Assembly (NCBI RefSeq): GCF_003985125.1
Contig: NZ_ML133584.1
Location: forward strand, 47,035 to 111,034
DNA: 64,000 bases
From: Rhizobium phaseoli
Lineage (GTDB): Bacteria; Pseudomonadota; Alphaproteobacteria; Rhizobiales; Rhizobiaceae
Reading direction: 5' to 3'
Shown: one piece after another, positions 50,808-62,160 of the stretch
Position numbering within the stretch: the stretch's first letter is position 1
Layout: each line of letters opens with the position of its first letter
Notes under the pieces: generated by a model
Told to the model about the DNA's origin: nothing
Databases searched by the model: none
What the model saw: only the letters and a program-made list of their open reading frames with translations
Program-made: the position numbers and the translations under genes

Positions 50808-51062
50808 ATGAACGTGACAAGTCTTTCCAGCCGCGAACTCAATCACGATGTGAGCAGGGCAAAAAGGGCGGCGCAAAATGGTCCGGTCATCATTACGGAT
50901 CGTGGGAAGCCATCCCACGTGTTGATGACCTATGACGAATTCGAGCGTCTTACCGGCAAGCGCCGCAGCCTCATCGATGCTCTCTCCATGCCTGGTTTGT
51001 CAGATATTGACTTCGACCCGCTCCGTGTTGAGATCGCCCCGCGCGGGGTCGATCTCTCTTGA
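50808..51062 (+). CDS. Antitoxin of the Phd/YefM family
   Basis: The 84-residue protein has the Phd/YefM pattern: SSRELNHDVSRAKRAAQNGPVIITDRGKPSHVLMTYDEFERL, that is, a DNA-binding N-terminus followed by a C-terminal tail that binds the toxin (motifs PVIITDRGKP and LMTYDEFERL). The stop overlaps the TTG start of the toxin gene. Confidence 0.93.
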   Translation: MNVTSLSSRELNHDVSRAKRAAQNGPVIITDRGKPSHVLMTYDEFERLTGKRRSLIDALSMPGLSDIDFDPLRVEIAPRGVDLS

Positions 51063-51481
51063 AATATTTGCTGGATACCAACGTTGTTTCCGAATTGCGC
51101 AAGGTCGGAGACGGCAAGGCCGATGCCAATGTGGTCGCCTGGGCCGGGGCGCAAGACATCACGGGCTTATGCATCTCCGCCATCACGATCCTGGAACTGG
51201 AGCGTGGAATACTCGGTGTGCAGCGTCGCGATGCGACGCAGGGTGCTCGCCTGCGGGCATGGCTGGAAAACCAGGTGCGGCCGGCATTCGCCGGCCGTAT
51301 CCTGTCGATCGATGATGCGATCGCGACACGCTGCGCGCATCTGCATATTCCGGATCGGCGCAATGAAGCCGATGCCCTGATTGCCGCAACCGCCCTGGTT
51401 CTCAGCCTGACCGTGGTTACGCGCGATATCAGGGATTTCGAAGGCGCGAGCGTTGTCGTGCTGGATCCGTGGCAGGGTTGA
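51059..51481 (+). CDS. vapC: PIN-domain ribonuclease toxin (VapC family)
   Basis: The 140-residue PIN protein has the four acidic residues in LLDTNVVSEL (Asp6), ITILELERGI (Glu47), NEADALIAATA (Asp at about 114) and TRDIRDFEG. It starts at a TTG overlapping the antitoxin stop. VapC toxins cleave specific RNAs; here the partner is a Phd/YefM-type antitoxin, a common mixed pairing. Confidence 0.93.
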   Translation: MKYLLDTNVVSELRKVGDGKADANVVAWAGAQDITGLCISAITILELERGILGVQRRDATQGARLRAWLENQVRPAFAGRILSIDDAIATRCAHLHIPDRRNEADALIAATALVLSLTVVTRDIRDFEGASVVVLDPWQG

Positions 51482-51487
51482 TGTCTT

Positions 51488-51537
51488 AGAACAGGATGAT
51501 TTTAGACCCGGTCGGCCTAAAATCTGAATCCTGTTCT
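51488..51537. repeat. Intergenic inverted repeat 1
   Basis: AGAACAGGAT (51488-51497) pairs with ATCCTGTTCT (51528-51537), and ATTTTAG (51499-51505) with CTAAAAT (51517-51523), giving a long imperfect hairpin 7 bases past the toxin stop. It resembles dispersed rhizobial palindromes and could also act as terminator of the toxin operon. Confidence 0.6.
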
Positions 51538-51549
51538 GAATTAAAGCGT

Positions 51550-51600
51550 TAGAGCATGATGTCGTCCGAAACCGCTCACACTTTTCGGCATCATGCTCTA
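51550..51600. repeat. Intergenic inverted repeat 2 (rhizobial GCATGATG-type palindrome)
   Basis: TAGAGCATGATG (51550-51561) and CATCATGCTCTA (51589-51600) are perfect 12-base arms, with further pairing of CCGAAA and TTTTCGG inside. Elements of this form are common between genes in Rhizobium and relatives. It ends 9 bases before the stop of the YhaN-like gene on the other strand. Confidence 0.75.
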
Positions 51601-51608
51601 GCGCCCGG

Positions 51609-54600
51609 TCATGGCAGCTGGTGTATGGTGACATCAGGGACGACACGCCGCGCGATCTCGCAGAGATGCCAGTGATGCGTGAGGTAGATGACCTGTCCGA
51701 CCTTTGCCATTGCGCCGAGCAGGCGGAAAACCTCTTCGGAGCGGGGATTGTCGAAGCTCTCCATGATATCGTCGGCGACAAAGGGCACGGGCGGGCGAAG
51801 CGCTGCGAATTCCTCATAGCCAGCCAGGCGAAGCGCGAGATAGAGCTGGAACTGCGTGCCGGTCGACATCGCGTCCGCAAGCTTCGAGCCACCGTCGCGT
51901 GAGACGCCGATCAGTATTTCCTTGTCCCGGTCGGGCTGGGTCGTCAGGCCGGAATAGTTGCCGCCGGTGATCAGGCGAAAAGCTTGCGATGCGCGGTTCA
52001 TCATCGAGCTGCGATGTTTTTCGCGATAGATGTGCAGCGCCTGTTCGGCCGCAAGCGTGCCGGCGCGCAGCGTCAGATGCCGCACGGCCAGTTCCTCGAT
52101 CTCGAGGAAGATGGTTCGGCGTTTGGCCTCGATCCGGGCCACCGCGTCGTCTCCGCCGACGGCTTCGAGCTTCTGCCGCGCCAGCGACACGTCGGAATAG
52201 AGAAGCTTCGCCCGCTCGGTGAGATCCTCGATTCGGGCGCCGAGCTCGATCGCATCACGCTCGGCCGCGGCGGCGTCGATATCGGCAAGGCGACGTTGGG
52301 CCTCGGAAAAACTTGCCGCGCGCAAAGCATCGATGATCTGGCTGCGTAAGGTAGCGGCGCGTGCCTCCAGCCGGTCTCGCTCTCGCGACTGATTGAGGAA
52401 TGCTTCGACTGAGGCAAGCGAGTCCGTGCCGAAATAGCCGGTCAGTTCGTTCTTGCGGGCATTGTGAACGGCCAGTTCTTCCTCCAGCGCCCGGCGTTTC
52501 TCCAAATGCTTTTCGATATCCGCCTGCCGGTCTGCTCGAAGCTGTGCGGCATGTCGCGCCGCCTCGTGGCGTTCCACCAGCGCATTGGCCGAGGCGAGCG
52601 TATCGGATGCCAATCGGCTGAGGCCGCAATCTGCGAGAAGAGCTGCTATATCCTCGCGGAATTGCTCCTGGTCGCGCTCCATCGCGGCAACGCGGCTTGC
52701 GAGGTCATCCCGTTCCTTCAGGATGGCGGGCAGTGTGCCGAGCGCATCCAGCACGGCGCGAACGGCCGCCAACGAGCCGGTCTTGTCGGCAAACCAGGTT
52801 CGCGACAGCGCCTCAGCCCATTCCCGGTCCCAGGCCGCGACCGCGGCTTCCGCCTCCTGCTGGTCGCGCTCGCGTTCCCTGACATCGCGGTCGAGATCGC
52901 CGATTGCCTTCTCGTGCGCCTGCCGCGCCGCCTGTTCGGCTTTGCCGGCGGCAAGCATATCGCTCGCCGCCTGGATCAGCGCGGCGACCGGCGGATCGTC
53001 GGCGTCACCATGGCCGGCATCCGCAAGGCTCGCCGCAAGCGCGGCGGCATGGCTGTCCAGTTCGCCGCGAAGCGCCTCTACCGCCTCTTCGGCCCGCTGC
53101 AGATCGTCCCAGGCGGCCAGCGCCGCGGCTCGCTTGGTGGTCCATGCCTCAAGTGTTGCAATGCGCGCCGCAGCTTCGGCGTCATATTCGATTGCCTCGG
53201 GCAGCAGGCCACGGATGCGCTCGGCAAGTCCATCATGTTCGGTGCGCGCCTCGGCAAGCAATTCCCTTTGCCGTTCGATCGCTGCCGCCGTTGCCGCTTC
53301 GGTCAGGCGGAGCTGGCGCAGCTCGGCCAGTTCCTGCGCCCGAAACAGCCGGCCGGCGGATACCACATCGTCTTGGCGCATCCGCTCCTCGAATGTCCGG
53401 GCGGTGGCGGCATCCAGGCTGGCAAGATGCGCCTGCCAGGCGGCATCGCGTTCGTCGCGCAGCCTCGCGGCCTCGGCATCGTCGATCGAACCACCGGCGA
53501 CGAAGGCCGCGATCCGGGCTTTGGTCAGCGCCTGCTCGGTGCAGAGATCGCGCAGCCGTGCCTCGTGATCGGTAATCCGCTTGTCGATCGAAATCGCCTG
53601 GCCACGCCAGACCTCGGCCTGCCGAGGCTCCGCCGCGCCTGTCCGTTGCAGGGCGACGGCATTACCTGTCCAGGGCGCAAGCTGTGCGAACTGCTTCTCC
53701 TGTGTTCGCTTCGCCTGCGCGAGCGCGCGTTCCTCCATGGTGAGCCGCATTGCGAGATCAGACCCGGTCAGCCGGCTCAGCGCGGCCTCGATGCGACCGA
53801 GATGCGCGGGATCGAGGACCGCGGCTCCATCTTGCGAGCCACCTTCCTTGTTCAGCCGTTCGCGATTCTCGCGCGCCCGCACCAGTTCGCGCCTGGCGGC
53901 AGCCAGGTTCACCTCGACGCCGGAACGTCGCTCGATGAGATCGCGAATGATGCCGATCAGCGAGGCGGGCAGCAGCAGCGCCTCGGGCGCCGCATGGCCC
54001 GGCTGCTCGAGATCGACCAGCAGCCGCACCAGCACGCCTTCCTGTTCAGCCAGCGCCAGCCGGCGTTTCGGCAGGTCGCTCTCAGCCGCGAGATAGCGCG
54101 CCCGGCCCTGATCCAGCAGGTCCATATGGGCGGCGACCGCCAGCGCCTTGTCGTCGATCATGATCGCTTCGATCTCGTCGGCAAGCTGGCGCAGCGTGCG
54201 GTCGGCGGTATCGACAAGCGCCTGCAGCCGCGTCTCGTCGTGGAAAAGCTTCGGCAGCAGTGTGAACCATTCGGACGGCGGCCGCGGCAGATCGCCCATG
54301 CCGGCTGCATCGGCGTCCAGCCGCCGGAGTTCCAGCGCCGCGGGCAGGGCGCCGAGAAGGCGCGTCAGCTCCTGGTGCCGGGCCTTGGCCGCGGCCAGTT
54401 CCCGCGTCGTAGCGGCATAGGCGGCGTCGGCCTGCTCGTGGGTCGATTTCAGGCCCGAATAGGTGGAGGCAAGCGTGTCGATGGCATTGCGCTCGGCCTT
54501 CAGCGCTTCGAGCGCGCGTTTGAGTTCCGCAAGCTTCGTGCTTGACGACCGCTTCCTGTAGATCCCATTGGCTTCGTCGACCGCCATCACCAGCGAACGG

Positions 54601-55082
54601 CTGAGGCCCGCAAGGCCCGAGCTTGCCGAGAACAGCAACTCGCCGAGCTCGCCCTTGCTTTGGATGATGGCGTTGCCGCCTTCCTTGAGCGACTGGTCGT
54701 CGAGCGAGAACATGGTGCGATAGGCCTCGCGGCCGACGCCGCCGAGCGCGCCGGCAAGCAGCGCCTCGTTCACAGCCTGTCCCCGATCATCGACGAGGCT
54801 GCCGGTCCGCAATTTGAGCCGCGCCAGCTCGTGCTCCGCGCCACCGAATTCCAGCCGCGCACCGACCTTCATCGTATTGTAGGGATGCAGGAAATTGTAG
54901 GTGCTGCGCTCGCCTATGCCGTAGAGCAGATCGAGATAGGCGGCGAAGGTGGTCGACTTGCCGGCTTCGTTGAGGCCGTAAACGATGTGCAGATCCGGCG
55001 AACCCGTGCGGGCCGCACCGAAATCGATCGAGTGGTCGGTGAACTTGCCATAACGGACGAGGTCGAGACGGCGCAGGCGCAT
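51609..55082 (-). CDS. YhaN-like AAA/SMC-type ATPase (SbcC-like)
   Basis: The 1157-residue protein has Walker A GLNEAGKST at residues 36-44, long coiled-coil-prone stretches rich in Ala, Arg, Glu and Leu from about 160 to 1000, and a C-terminal head with FVADDIMESFDNPRSEE (Walker B and D-loop). This is the SbcC/Rad50-like layout of YhaN, which works with the nuclease YhaO. The start overlaps the YhaO stop by one base. It probably acts in DNA end processing or repair; the exact role of the YhaN/YhaO pair is poorly known. A long frame on the opposite strand (52464-54545) is a codon-bias artefact. Confidence 0.93.
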   Translation of the reverse strand: MRLRRLDLVRYGKFTDHSIDFGAARTGSPDLHIVYGLNEAGKSTTFAAYLDLLYGIGERSTYNFLHPYNTMKVGARLEFGGAEHELARLKLRTGSLVDDRGQAVNEALLAGALGGVGREAYRTMFSLDDQSLKEGGNAIIQSKGELGELLFSASSGLAGLSRSLVMAVDEANGIYRKRSSSTKLAELKRALEALKAERNAIDTLASTYSGLKSTHEQADAAYAATTRELAAAKARHQELTRLLGALPAALELRRLDADAAGMGDLPRPPSEWFTLLPKLFHDETRLQALVDTADRTLRQLADEIEAIMIDDKALAVAAHMDLLDQGRARYLAAESDLPKRRLALAEQEGVLVRLLVDLEQPGHAAPEALLLPASLIGIIRDLIERRSGVEVNLAAARRELVRARENRERLNKEGGSQDGAAVLDPAHLGRIEAALSRLTGSDLAMRLTMEERALAQAKRTQEKQFAQLAPWTGNAVALQRTGAAEPRQAEVWRGQAISIDKRITDHEARLRDLCTEQALTKARIAAFVAGGSIDDAEAARLRDERDAAWQAHLASLDAATARTFEERMRQDDVVSAGRLFRAQELAELRQLRLTEAATAAAIERQRELLAEARTEHDGLAERIRGLLPEAIEYDAEAAARIATLEAWTTKRAAALAAWDDLQRAEEAVEALRGELDSHAAALAASLADAGHGDADDPPVAALIQAASDMLAAGKAEQAARQAHEKAIGDLDRDVRERERDQQEAEAAVAAWDREWAEALSRTWFADKTGSLAAVRAVLDALGTLPAILKERDDLASRVAAMERDQEQFREDIAALLADCGLSRLASDTLASANALVERHEAARHAAQLRADRQADIEKHLEKRRALEEELAVHNARKNELTGYFGTDSLASVEAFLNQSRERDRLEARAATLRSQIIDALRAASFSEAQRRLADIDAAAAERDAIELGARIEDLTERAKLLYSDVSLARQKLEAVGGDDAVARIEAKRRTIFLEIEELAVRHLTLRAGTLAAEQALHIYREKHRSSMMNRASQAFRLITGGNYSGLTTQPDRDKEILIGVSRDGGSKLADAMSTGTQFQLYLALRLAGYEEFAALRPPVPFVADDIMESFDNPRSEEVFRLLGAMAKVGQVIYLTHHWHLCEIARRVVPDVTIHQLP

Positions 55083-56350
55083 CAGCTGTCTCCCCGCTCC
55101 GCGGCCTTCATCCGGGCGGCGATATCCTCGGCGCCATCGGCGAGAAGGCTGTCGATGAAGCGTTCGAAACCCGCCTCGTCATGCCCGGCAAATGCCCGGC
55201 TCTCGGGCGGCAGGTCGGCGAGCAGGTCGCGGACCATCTCCCTGACATCGTCGCGAAACCCGCTGCGGGCGATGACATCGTCCCGCATCAGCGCGCCGAG
55301 CTCGATGACGGGATCGGCAACTGCTTCGTCGGCGAGGGGCACCGGCGCTTCTAAGGCGAGCTCCAGCTTCTCGATCCAGGTCCGGCCGATGCGGTCACCG
55401 CGCTGCTCGGCTTCCGCCTGCATGAGGTCGATATCGCGGCGAAGCTGCCAGGAGAGCGGCGTGCGACCGGAAAGCCTGAGGCGCGCGACGAGATGCGGCG
55501 AGGCGGTATGGTCGCGCTGCCCCATGAGTGCCGCTTCGATCGCCATGGCCGCATCACGCCAATCGTCGACACCCGTGAGGTCGACATCGACGCGCTCGAA
55601 CTGCGCGATGCTGGTGCGCCGCTCCTCGACCGTCACCGTCCTGTTGTCCGCCACGGTCACCAGCGACACCGTCTTGACGCCCGCCTCGTTAATGTCGCGG
55701 CCCTGCGGCATGCCGGGCATGATGACCGTCGCCGTGCCGGGATACTGGCTGCGCTGATGAAGATGCCCGAGCGCCCAGTAGTCGAATCCCGAGGCGTGAA
55801 GGTCGAGCACGTTGCAGGGCGCATAGACATCATGGCCGGCGGATCCGGCAAGGCTCGTATGCATGATGCCGATATTGACGGCACCTGCGACCGGCGGCTT
55901 GAACTTCGGCAGAAGCGGGTCCGGCGCCTGCGGCTTGGCAAAGCTCAGACCGTGCATCGCAACCGACAGGCTGCCTTTCGTCGCCTCCACGGTCTCGGCA
56001 TGGCCGCCGAAGACCTTCACCGTGTCGGGCATCACCAGCTCTCTGGCGATCTTCGACATCGCATCGTGATTGCCGCGGATCTTGAAGACGCAAATCCCCG
56101 CCCGGTGCAGCCGTTCCAGCTGGCTTGCCAGGAAGCGCGCCGTCTTCATCGACGTCTGCTCGCCGTCATAGAGATCGCCGGCGATGACCAGCGCATCGAC
56201 CTGTTCCTCGAGGCAAAGGTCGACGATCGCGATCAGCACCTGCCGGCTGGCGTCGCTCACGAGATCGGCCAGCTCGGCGTTGCGAAGCGCCAGCGACCGT
56301 AGCGGAGAGTCGAGATGGAGATCGGCAGTGTGGACGAAACGATAAGCCAT
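55082..56350 (-). CDS. YhaO-like DNA repair exonuclease (metallophosphoesterase)
   Basis: The 422-residue protein has the Mre11/SbcD-type phosphoesterase motifs in order: HTADLHLDSP, AGDLYDGEQT, IRGNHDAMS, MHTSLAGS and LGHLHQRS, then an extra C-terminal domain (about 270-420). It is the nuclease partner of the YhaN-like ATPase, with which it overlaps by one base. The upstream 152 bases hold the SPFH gene's hairpin and probably the promoter. Confidence 0.94.
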   Translation of the reverse strand: MAYRFVHTADLHLDSPLRSLALRNAELADLVSDASRQVLIAIVDLCLEEQVDALVIAGDLYDGEQTSMKTARFLASQLERLHRAGICVFKIRGNHDAMSKIARELVMPDTVKVFGGHAETVEATKGSLSVAMHGLSFAKPQAPDPLLPKFKPPVAGAVNIGIMHTSLAGSAGHDVYAPCNVLDLHASGFDYWALGHLHQRSQYPGTATVIMPGMPQGRDINEAGVKTVSLVTVADNRTVTVEERRTSIAQFERVDVDLTGVDDWRDAAMAIEAALMGQRDHTASPHLVARLRLSGRTPLSWQLRRDIDLMQAEAEQRGDRIGRTWIEKLELALEAPVPLADEAVADPVIELGALMRDDVIARSGFRDDVREMVRDLLADLPPESRAFAGHDEAGFERFIDSLLADGAEDIAARMKAAERGDS

Positions 56351-56474
56351 GAATGCAGAAATCGCGTTGCGACAGAATGATGAGCGGGTGCCCTCGGACC
56401 GATGAACGCGCGATCGCTGTCACCTGACCGGGAGGAAGAGAATATGGAGCACGCGTCCAGGGCGCGCGAGCGAA

Positions 56475-56496
56475 ATGGGCCGGCAAACCGGCCCAT
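56475..56496 (-). terminator. Hairpin after the SPFH gene
   Basis: ATGGGCCGG (56475-56483) and CCGGCCCAT (56488-56496) form a perfect 9-base-pair stem with a 4-base loop, 6 bases past the stop of the SPFH gene on the minus strand. It is followed by TTTCG only, so termination may be partial. Confidence 0.6.
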
Positions 56497-56502
56497 CCAC
56501 AA

Positions 56503-58542
56503 TCAATGTTGCTCAATCGGGGCCGGCACCGCAGCCGGCGCACCCTGCGGTCCCAGCCGATCGGCGACCAGCATCGACAGCATCATTTCCACAAGACCAT
56601 TGGTGGCGCCCTTTTCGCCGCCGCCGACCTGGATCTGCGGCACGAGCGGCAGCCTGCCGTTTTCGATTGCTTCGGCGAAGCGCATCAGGACCTGTGAGTT
56701 GAGCTGATAGTCCGGTCCGCCGAAGGCCGCGACCTTCTTCTCCGTCGCCTCGGCTTCCGCCAGGCCGATGGCGCGCACCTTCTGGGCATCTGCCAGACCC
56801 GTCGCCTTGATGCGTTCGGCATCAGCAAGCGCGACGGCCTTGATCCGGTCGGCCTCGCCGAGGCCGGCAAGGCGCACCTTCTCAGCCTCTGCCTTGGCGG
56901 TCACCTGAATGGTTTCCGCCTGCTGGCGGGTGCGGGCGAGCTGCGCCTTGCCCTCGTTTTCGCTGATCTCGATGGTGAGCGCCGATGTCGTGATCTTGGC
57001 CTGCTGCTCAGCAAGCGCCTCCTTCTCGCGCAAGGTGCGCTCCTGGATCGCCGCCGCCTCCTGCAATTTGTAAGTCTCGACCTTTTCAACAGCGATCTGA
57101 CGCTCGCGCAGCTGGATGAGGATCTGCTCTATGCTGTTCTGACCATTATTGGCCCGCGGCGTACCGATCAGCACTTCCTGCAGCTCGAGGCTGTAGGAGC
57201 CAAACTTCTCGCGCATTTCATCACCGGATTTGCGCTGGATTTCGCTGCGTTCCTGCAACAGTTCGATCAGCGTCTTGGTTTGAGCGATATTCTTGAAATA
57301 AGCCGAGACCATCGGATCGAGCGTTTGTTCGACCAGCCGTTTGATATCCCCGAAACGCTGCACGACGAGGGGCGCCTTCATATAATCGATATGGACGACC
57401 ACCGAGAGCGGCAGCACCGGCTCGAACGCATCCTTGGTGATCAGCGACACTTCGGAAAGATTCTCGTCGAGCCTGTGCTCGCCGAACTGTTCCTTCGTCC
57501 ATTTGAGCACGAAGTTGGTGGTCGGCACGATGATGATATTGCCGGCATAGGTGTTGAACGCATATTTGCCCGGCAGCAACGGCGTCGACCAGACACCGCG
57601 TGCGCCCGTTTCGACCAGTTCACCGTGGCGATAGGACTGGCCCGAAATATCCGCGCTTCGCCGGCCGGTATAGGAAACGACGACACCCACCGTGCCGACG
57701 TCGATGATCGTCTTCTCGACGAGTTCGACGGTCGCAAAGATACGGTTGAGGAAGTAACTGCCGTCGGCAAGCACCTGCAATTGCCGGCCGCGATAACCGC
57801 CGGCATTGAGAAACTTCTCCGGATCCTGGAAATTATTGTGGAAGTTCGGGTCCTTCGGATTGTTGGCAACCGTCGGGGCGATGATCTCGCCATCGGGCAG
57901 CGCCGGGCCGTCATGGATGGTGACGATGCCGATCAGGTCCTCGGCGTCATGAATGACAACGGGCGCGAAGCCATTCCGCTCGGTGATCAATGTCGACATG
58001 TCGGCGAACAGTTTTTGTTCCGACGCGTTCAGGTTGACGGCATAGGTCGATTGCGCCGTCAGCACGATGAACTGCGCTAGATTGATGGCATAGGTGCCCT
58101 CGCGCAGGATCTTGCGCTGCGGACCCTTCTGGCCGCCCTTTGTCAGAAAGCCGCGCACATCTTGAAAGTCATCGGCGTCGATGTTCGAAGCAAGCGTCTG
58201 GGTCGGCGGCAACGGCTCGCCGTCGCGGGCGAAGACATAGCCGATCTGGCCCTGCGGAATGGTCACGAGATTGGCGCGATGCATCGCATATTGGAACGGC
58301 ATGAAGAAATGCAGGCCGCCGCGCACGACGTCCGGCTGGAAGCCGGCCTCGCCGTAGAGCGCAATGAAGCCATTGTCGACGGAGCCGCGAAAACTCCACA
58401 GCTTTTCGAGAATGCCGAGCCTGTCGTTGGGGATATAGCGGATCACGCCGCTCAACCGGAACAGGGTTGCCAGCACGATGAGCGTAATGGCGATTCCGAT
58501 CGCCTTCCATCCCATCGGGCTTAGATATTGCACGGTTTCCAT
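56503..58542 (-). CDS. Large SPFH/band-7 (flotillin-like) membrane protein
   Basis: The 679-residue protein has one N-terminal transmembrane segment (about 13-33), an SPFH/band-7 region interrupted by long inserts (DVVRGGLHFFMPFQYAMHR, then a region ending around VVVHIDYMKAPLVVQRFGDI), and an Ala/Glu/Lys-rich coiled coil from about 490. Within it near-repeats of about 11 residues occur: LGEADRIKAVA, LADAERIKATG, LADAQKVRAIG, LAEAEATEKKV. Flotillin-like proteins organise membrane microdomains. The protein is longer than usual bacterial flotillins and no NfeD partner gene is adjacent. Confidence 0.88.
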   Translation of the reverse strand: METVQYLSPMGWKAIGIAITLIVLATLFRLSGVIRYIPNDRLGILEKLWSFRGSVDNGFIALYGEAGFQPDVVRGGLHFFMPFQYAMHRANLVTIPQGQIGYVFARDGEPLPPTQTLASNIDADDFQDVRGFLTKGGQKGPQRKILREGTYAINLAQFIVLTAQSTYAVNLNASEQKLFADMSTLITERNGFAPVVIHDAEDLIGIVTIHDGPALPDGEIIAPTVANNPKDPNFHNNFQDPEKFLNAGGYRGRQLQVLADGSYFLNRIFATVELVEKTIIDVGTVGVVVSYTGRRSADISGQSYRHGELVETGARGVWSTPLLPGKYAFNTYAGNIIIVPTTNFVLKWTKEQFGEHRLDENLSEVSLITKDAFEPVLPLSVVVHIDYMKAPLVVQRFGDIKRLVEQTLDPMVSAYFKNIAQTKTLIELLQERSEIQRKSGDEMREKFGSYSLELQEVLIGTPRANNGQNSIEQILIQLRERQIAVEKVETYKLQEAAAIQERTLREKEALAEQQAKITTSALTIEISENEGKAQLARTRQQAETIQVTAKAEAEKVRLAGLGEADRIKAVALADAERIKATGLADAQKVRAIGLAEAEATEKKVAAFGGPDYQLNSQVLMRFAEAIENGRLPLVPQIQVGGGEKGATNGLVEMMLSMLVADRLGPQGAPAAVPAPIEQH

Positions 58543-59081
58543 CTTTTTTCTCGCATGGGCGCACGGGTTCGTCCACCCGATGGCCGCCCGGTTGGTGTTG
58601 GTTGATAAGACGGGGAGATTGCGCGCCTATGCGCTCGACGCAGCACGCCGTCGCCCGTCAGACGGGCAAAGGAGGCTGTCGCACGTGCATTGCTGCCTGA
58701 CTTTCCTCAATCGATTGCGATTATAGGAACCATGCGGCAAGGACGTCGAACGTCTGGGCTGCTCATTGTCTGGAAAGATGACCGCGCGTCCCGAGTCCCC
58801 ACCGGAGGACGGCGTGTCGTGAGTGGTCTCACATTGGAGTTGCCTTGAAAGACATAACGCTGGTGAACTTAGCGACAAGACCGATCGATTTAAAGACGCG
58901 TAAAGCGAAAATCGGATAGGTGATTCCAGTGATTTTACTATTTCGACTATTCAATCTTGCTGAAATAACCTCAGCGCATCTGCTGTTTTTGTACGCAATC
59001 TGGGCCGCAGGTTGCTCAGAGATCGGTTGACACCGCCCCTCTAGCGACAGCTGCAGCTCCCTTGGAACGCGAAAGAGCTTC
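58543..59081. other. Gene-free stretch between SPFH gene and thi promoter
   Basis: About 540 bases separate the start of the SPFH gene from the thiC promoter. Only short, unconvincing open frames occur. The stretch from about 58830 to 58990 is visibly richer in A and T than its surroundings. I recognise no RNA gene, repeat or mobile-element remnant; the SPFH promoter should lie in the first part. Confidence 0.4.
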
Positions 59082-59110
59082 TTGACACAAGGGCCGCGGC
59101 GGTCTTTGAT
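59082..59110 (+). promoter_or_regulatory. Sigma70-type promoter of the thi operon
   Basis: TTGACA (59082-59087) and TTTGAT (59105-59110) are 17 bases apart, placing the transcript start near 59117, immediately before the TPP riboswitch. Confidence 0.65.
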
Positions 59111-59120
59111 GACGACCATT

Positions 59121-59235
59121 CACCAGGGGTGTCCCGGCAAGGGGCTGAGATTCTGCTGAACAATACGGCTTTGCCTGTTGTGGCGCGGTGACCCGTTGAA
59201 CCTGATCCAGTTCATACTGGCGTAGGGACGGTGCG
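59121..59235 (+). ncRNA. TPP riboswitch (thi box)
   Basis: The conserved parts of the THI element are present: GGGGTG near the start, GGGGCTGAGAT (59140s), then GACCCGTTGAACCTGATC, CAGTTCATACTGGCGTAGGGA and the closing P1 strand near 59232. TPP binding to this aptamer lowers expression of thiamine genes. About 107 bases separate it from the thiC ATG, leaving room for an expression platform acting on translation or termination. Confidence 0.93.
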
Positions 59236-59341
59236 GACGCTGCGGCTGTTGGGCGGATTTTCGCTTAGTCGCGCATGGCGTCTTTCCATCATTCCAACAC
59301 TGGAACTGGGTCTCCAAACGTCAAACCTTGGAGCCTCATCC

Positions 59342-61170
<1,829 letters not shown>

Positions 61171-61174
<4 letters not shown>

Positions 61175-62160
61175 CCATGCGCGTTCTCGTCAAAGGGGCC
61201 GGCGTTGCCGGCCTCACCGTGGCCTGGCAGCTCTATCGCCACGGCTTCCGCGTCACACTTGCGGAGCAGGCCGACAAGGTCGGCGCTGGTGCCTCCGGCT
61301 TTGCCGGCGGCATGCTGGCGCCGTGGTGCGAACGGGAGAGCGCGGAGGAGCCGGTGCTGACGCTCGGTCGCCTTGCCGCCGATTGGTGGGAGGCGGCATT
61401 GCCCGGTCATGTCAAACGCCGGGGAACGCTTGTCGTGGCGGGCGGCCGTGATGCCGGCGAACTGGAGCGCTTTTCCCGTCGAACAAGTGGATGGGAATGG
61501 CTGGACGAGCAGGCGATCGCGGCGCTGGAGCCTGACCTTGCCGGCCGTTTCCGCCGCGCGTTGTTCTTCCGGCAGGAGGCGCATCTGGATCCGCGACAAG
61601 CACTCTCGGGACTGGCTGCAGCCCTTGAGGAAGCACGCATGCATCTCCTCTTTGGCTCCCCGGGCAAAGCAGACATTGATCATGACCGGGTGATCGACTG
61701 CACCGGTGCGGCCCAGATCGGCCGGCTGCCGGGATTGCGCGGTGTTCGAGGCGAGATGCTCTGCATCGAAACAGGCGAGGTCTGTCTCTCCCGCCCCATC
61801 CGCCTGCTGCATCCACGCCACCCGATCTACATCGTGCCGCGCGACAAAAACCGCTTCATGCTCGGGGCGACGATGATCGAAAGCGACGATGCCGGCCCGA
61901 TTACCGCGCGTTCGCTGATGGAGTTGTTGAACGCCGCCTATGCGATGCATCCCGCCTTCGGCGAGGCCCGAGTTACGGAAACCGGCGCAGGCGTGCGCCC
62001 TGCTTATCCCGACAATCTGCCGCGTGTGACACAGGAAGGATCCACCCTCCATGTCAACGGCCTCTACCGCCACGGCTTTCTGCTGGCGCCGGCGATGGCC
62101 GGAGAGGTGGCGCGGCGTCTTCTCACAGAACAAGGACCACAGGAAAGGAGGGCGTCATGA
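61171..62160 (+). CDS. thiO: Glycine oxidase ThiO
   Basis: The 329-residue flavoenzyme has the FAD-binding KGAGVAGLTVAWQL near the start, GAGASGFAGGMLAPW, and the C-terminal VRPAYPDNLPRV and GLYRHGFLLAPAMA. It oxidises glycine to the imine used in thiazole synthesis. Start at 61171 overlaps the thiC stop (ATGA); a second ATG two codons on is possible. Confidence 0.95.

Noticed and set aside
52464..54545. 693-codon plus-strand open frame inside the YhaN-like gene
   Set aside because: Antisense frame kept open by high GC codon bias; the minus-strand ATPase has clear Walker motifs at both ends.
58543..59081. Possible small RNA or mobile remnant in the gene-free stretch before thiC
   Set aside because: No terminator, conserved RNA signature or repeat ends could be identified by eye.
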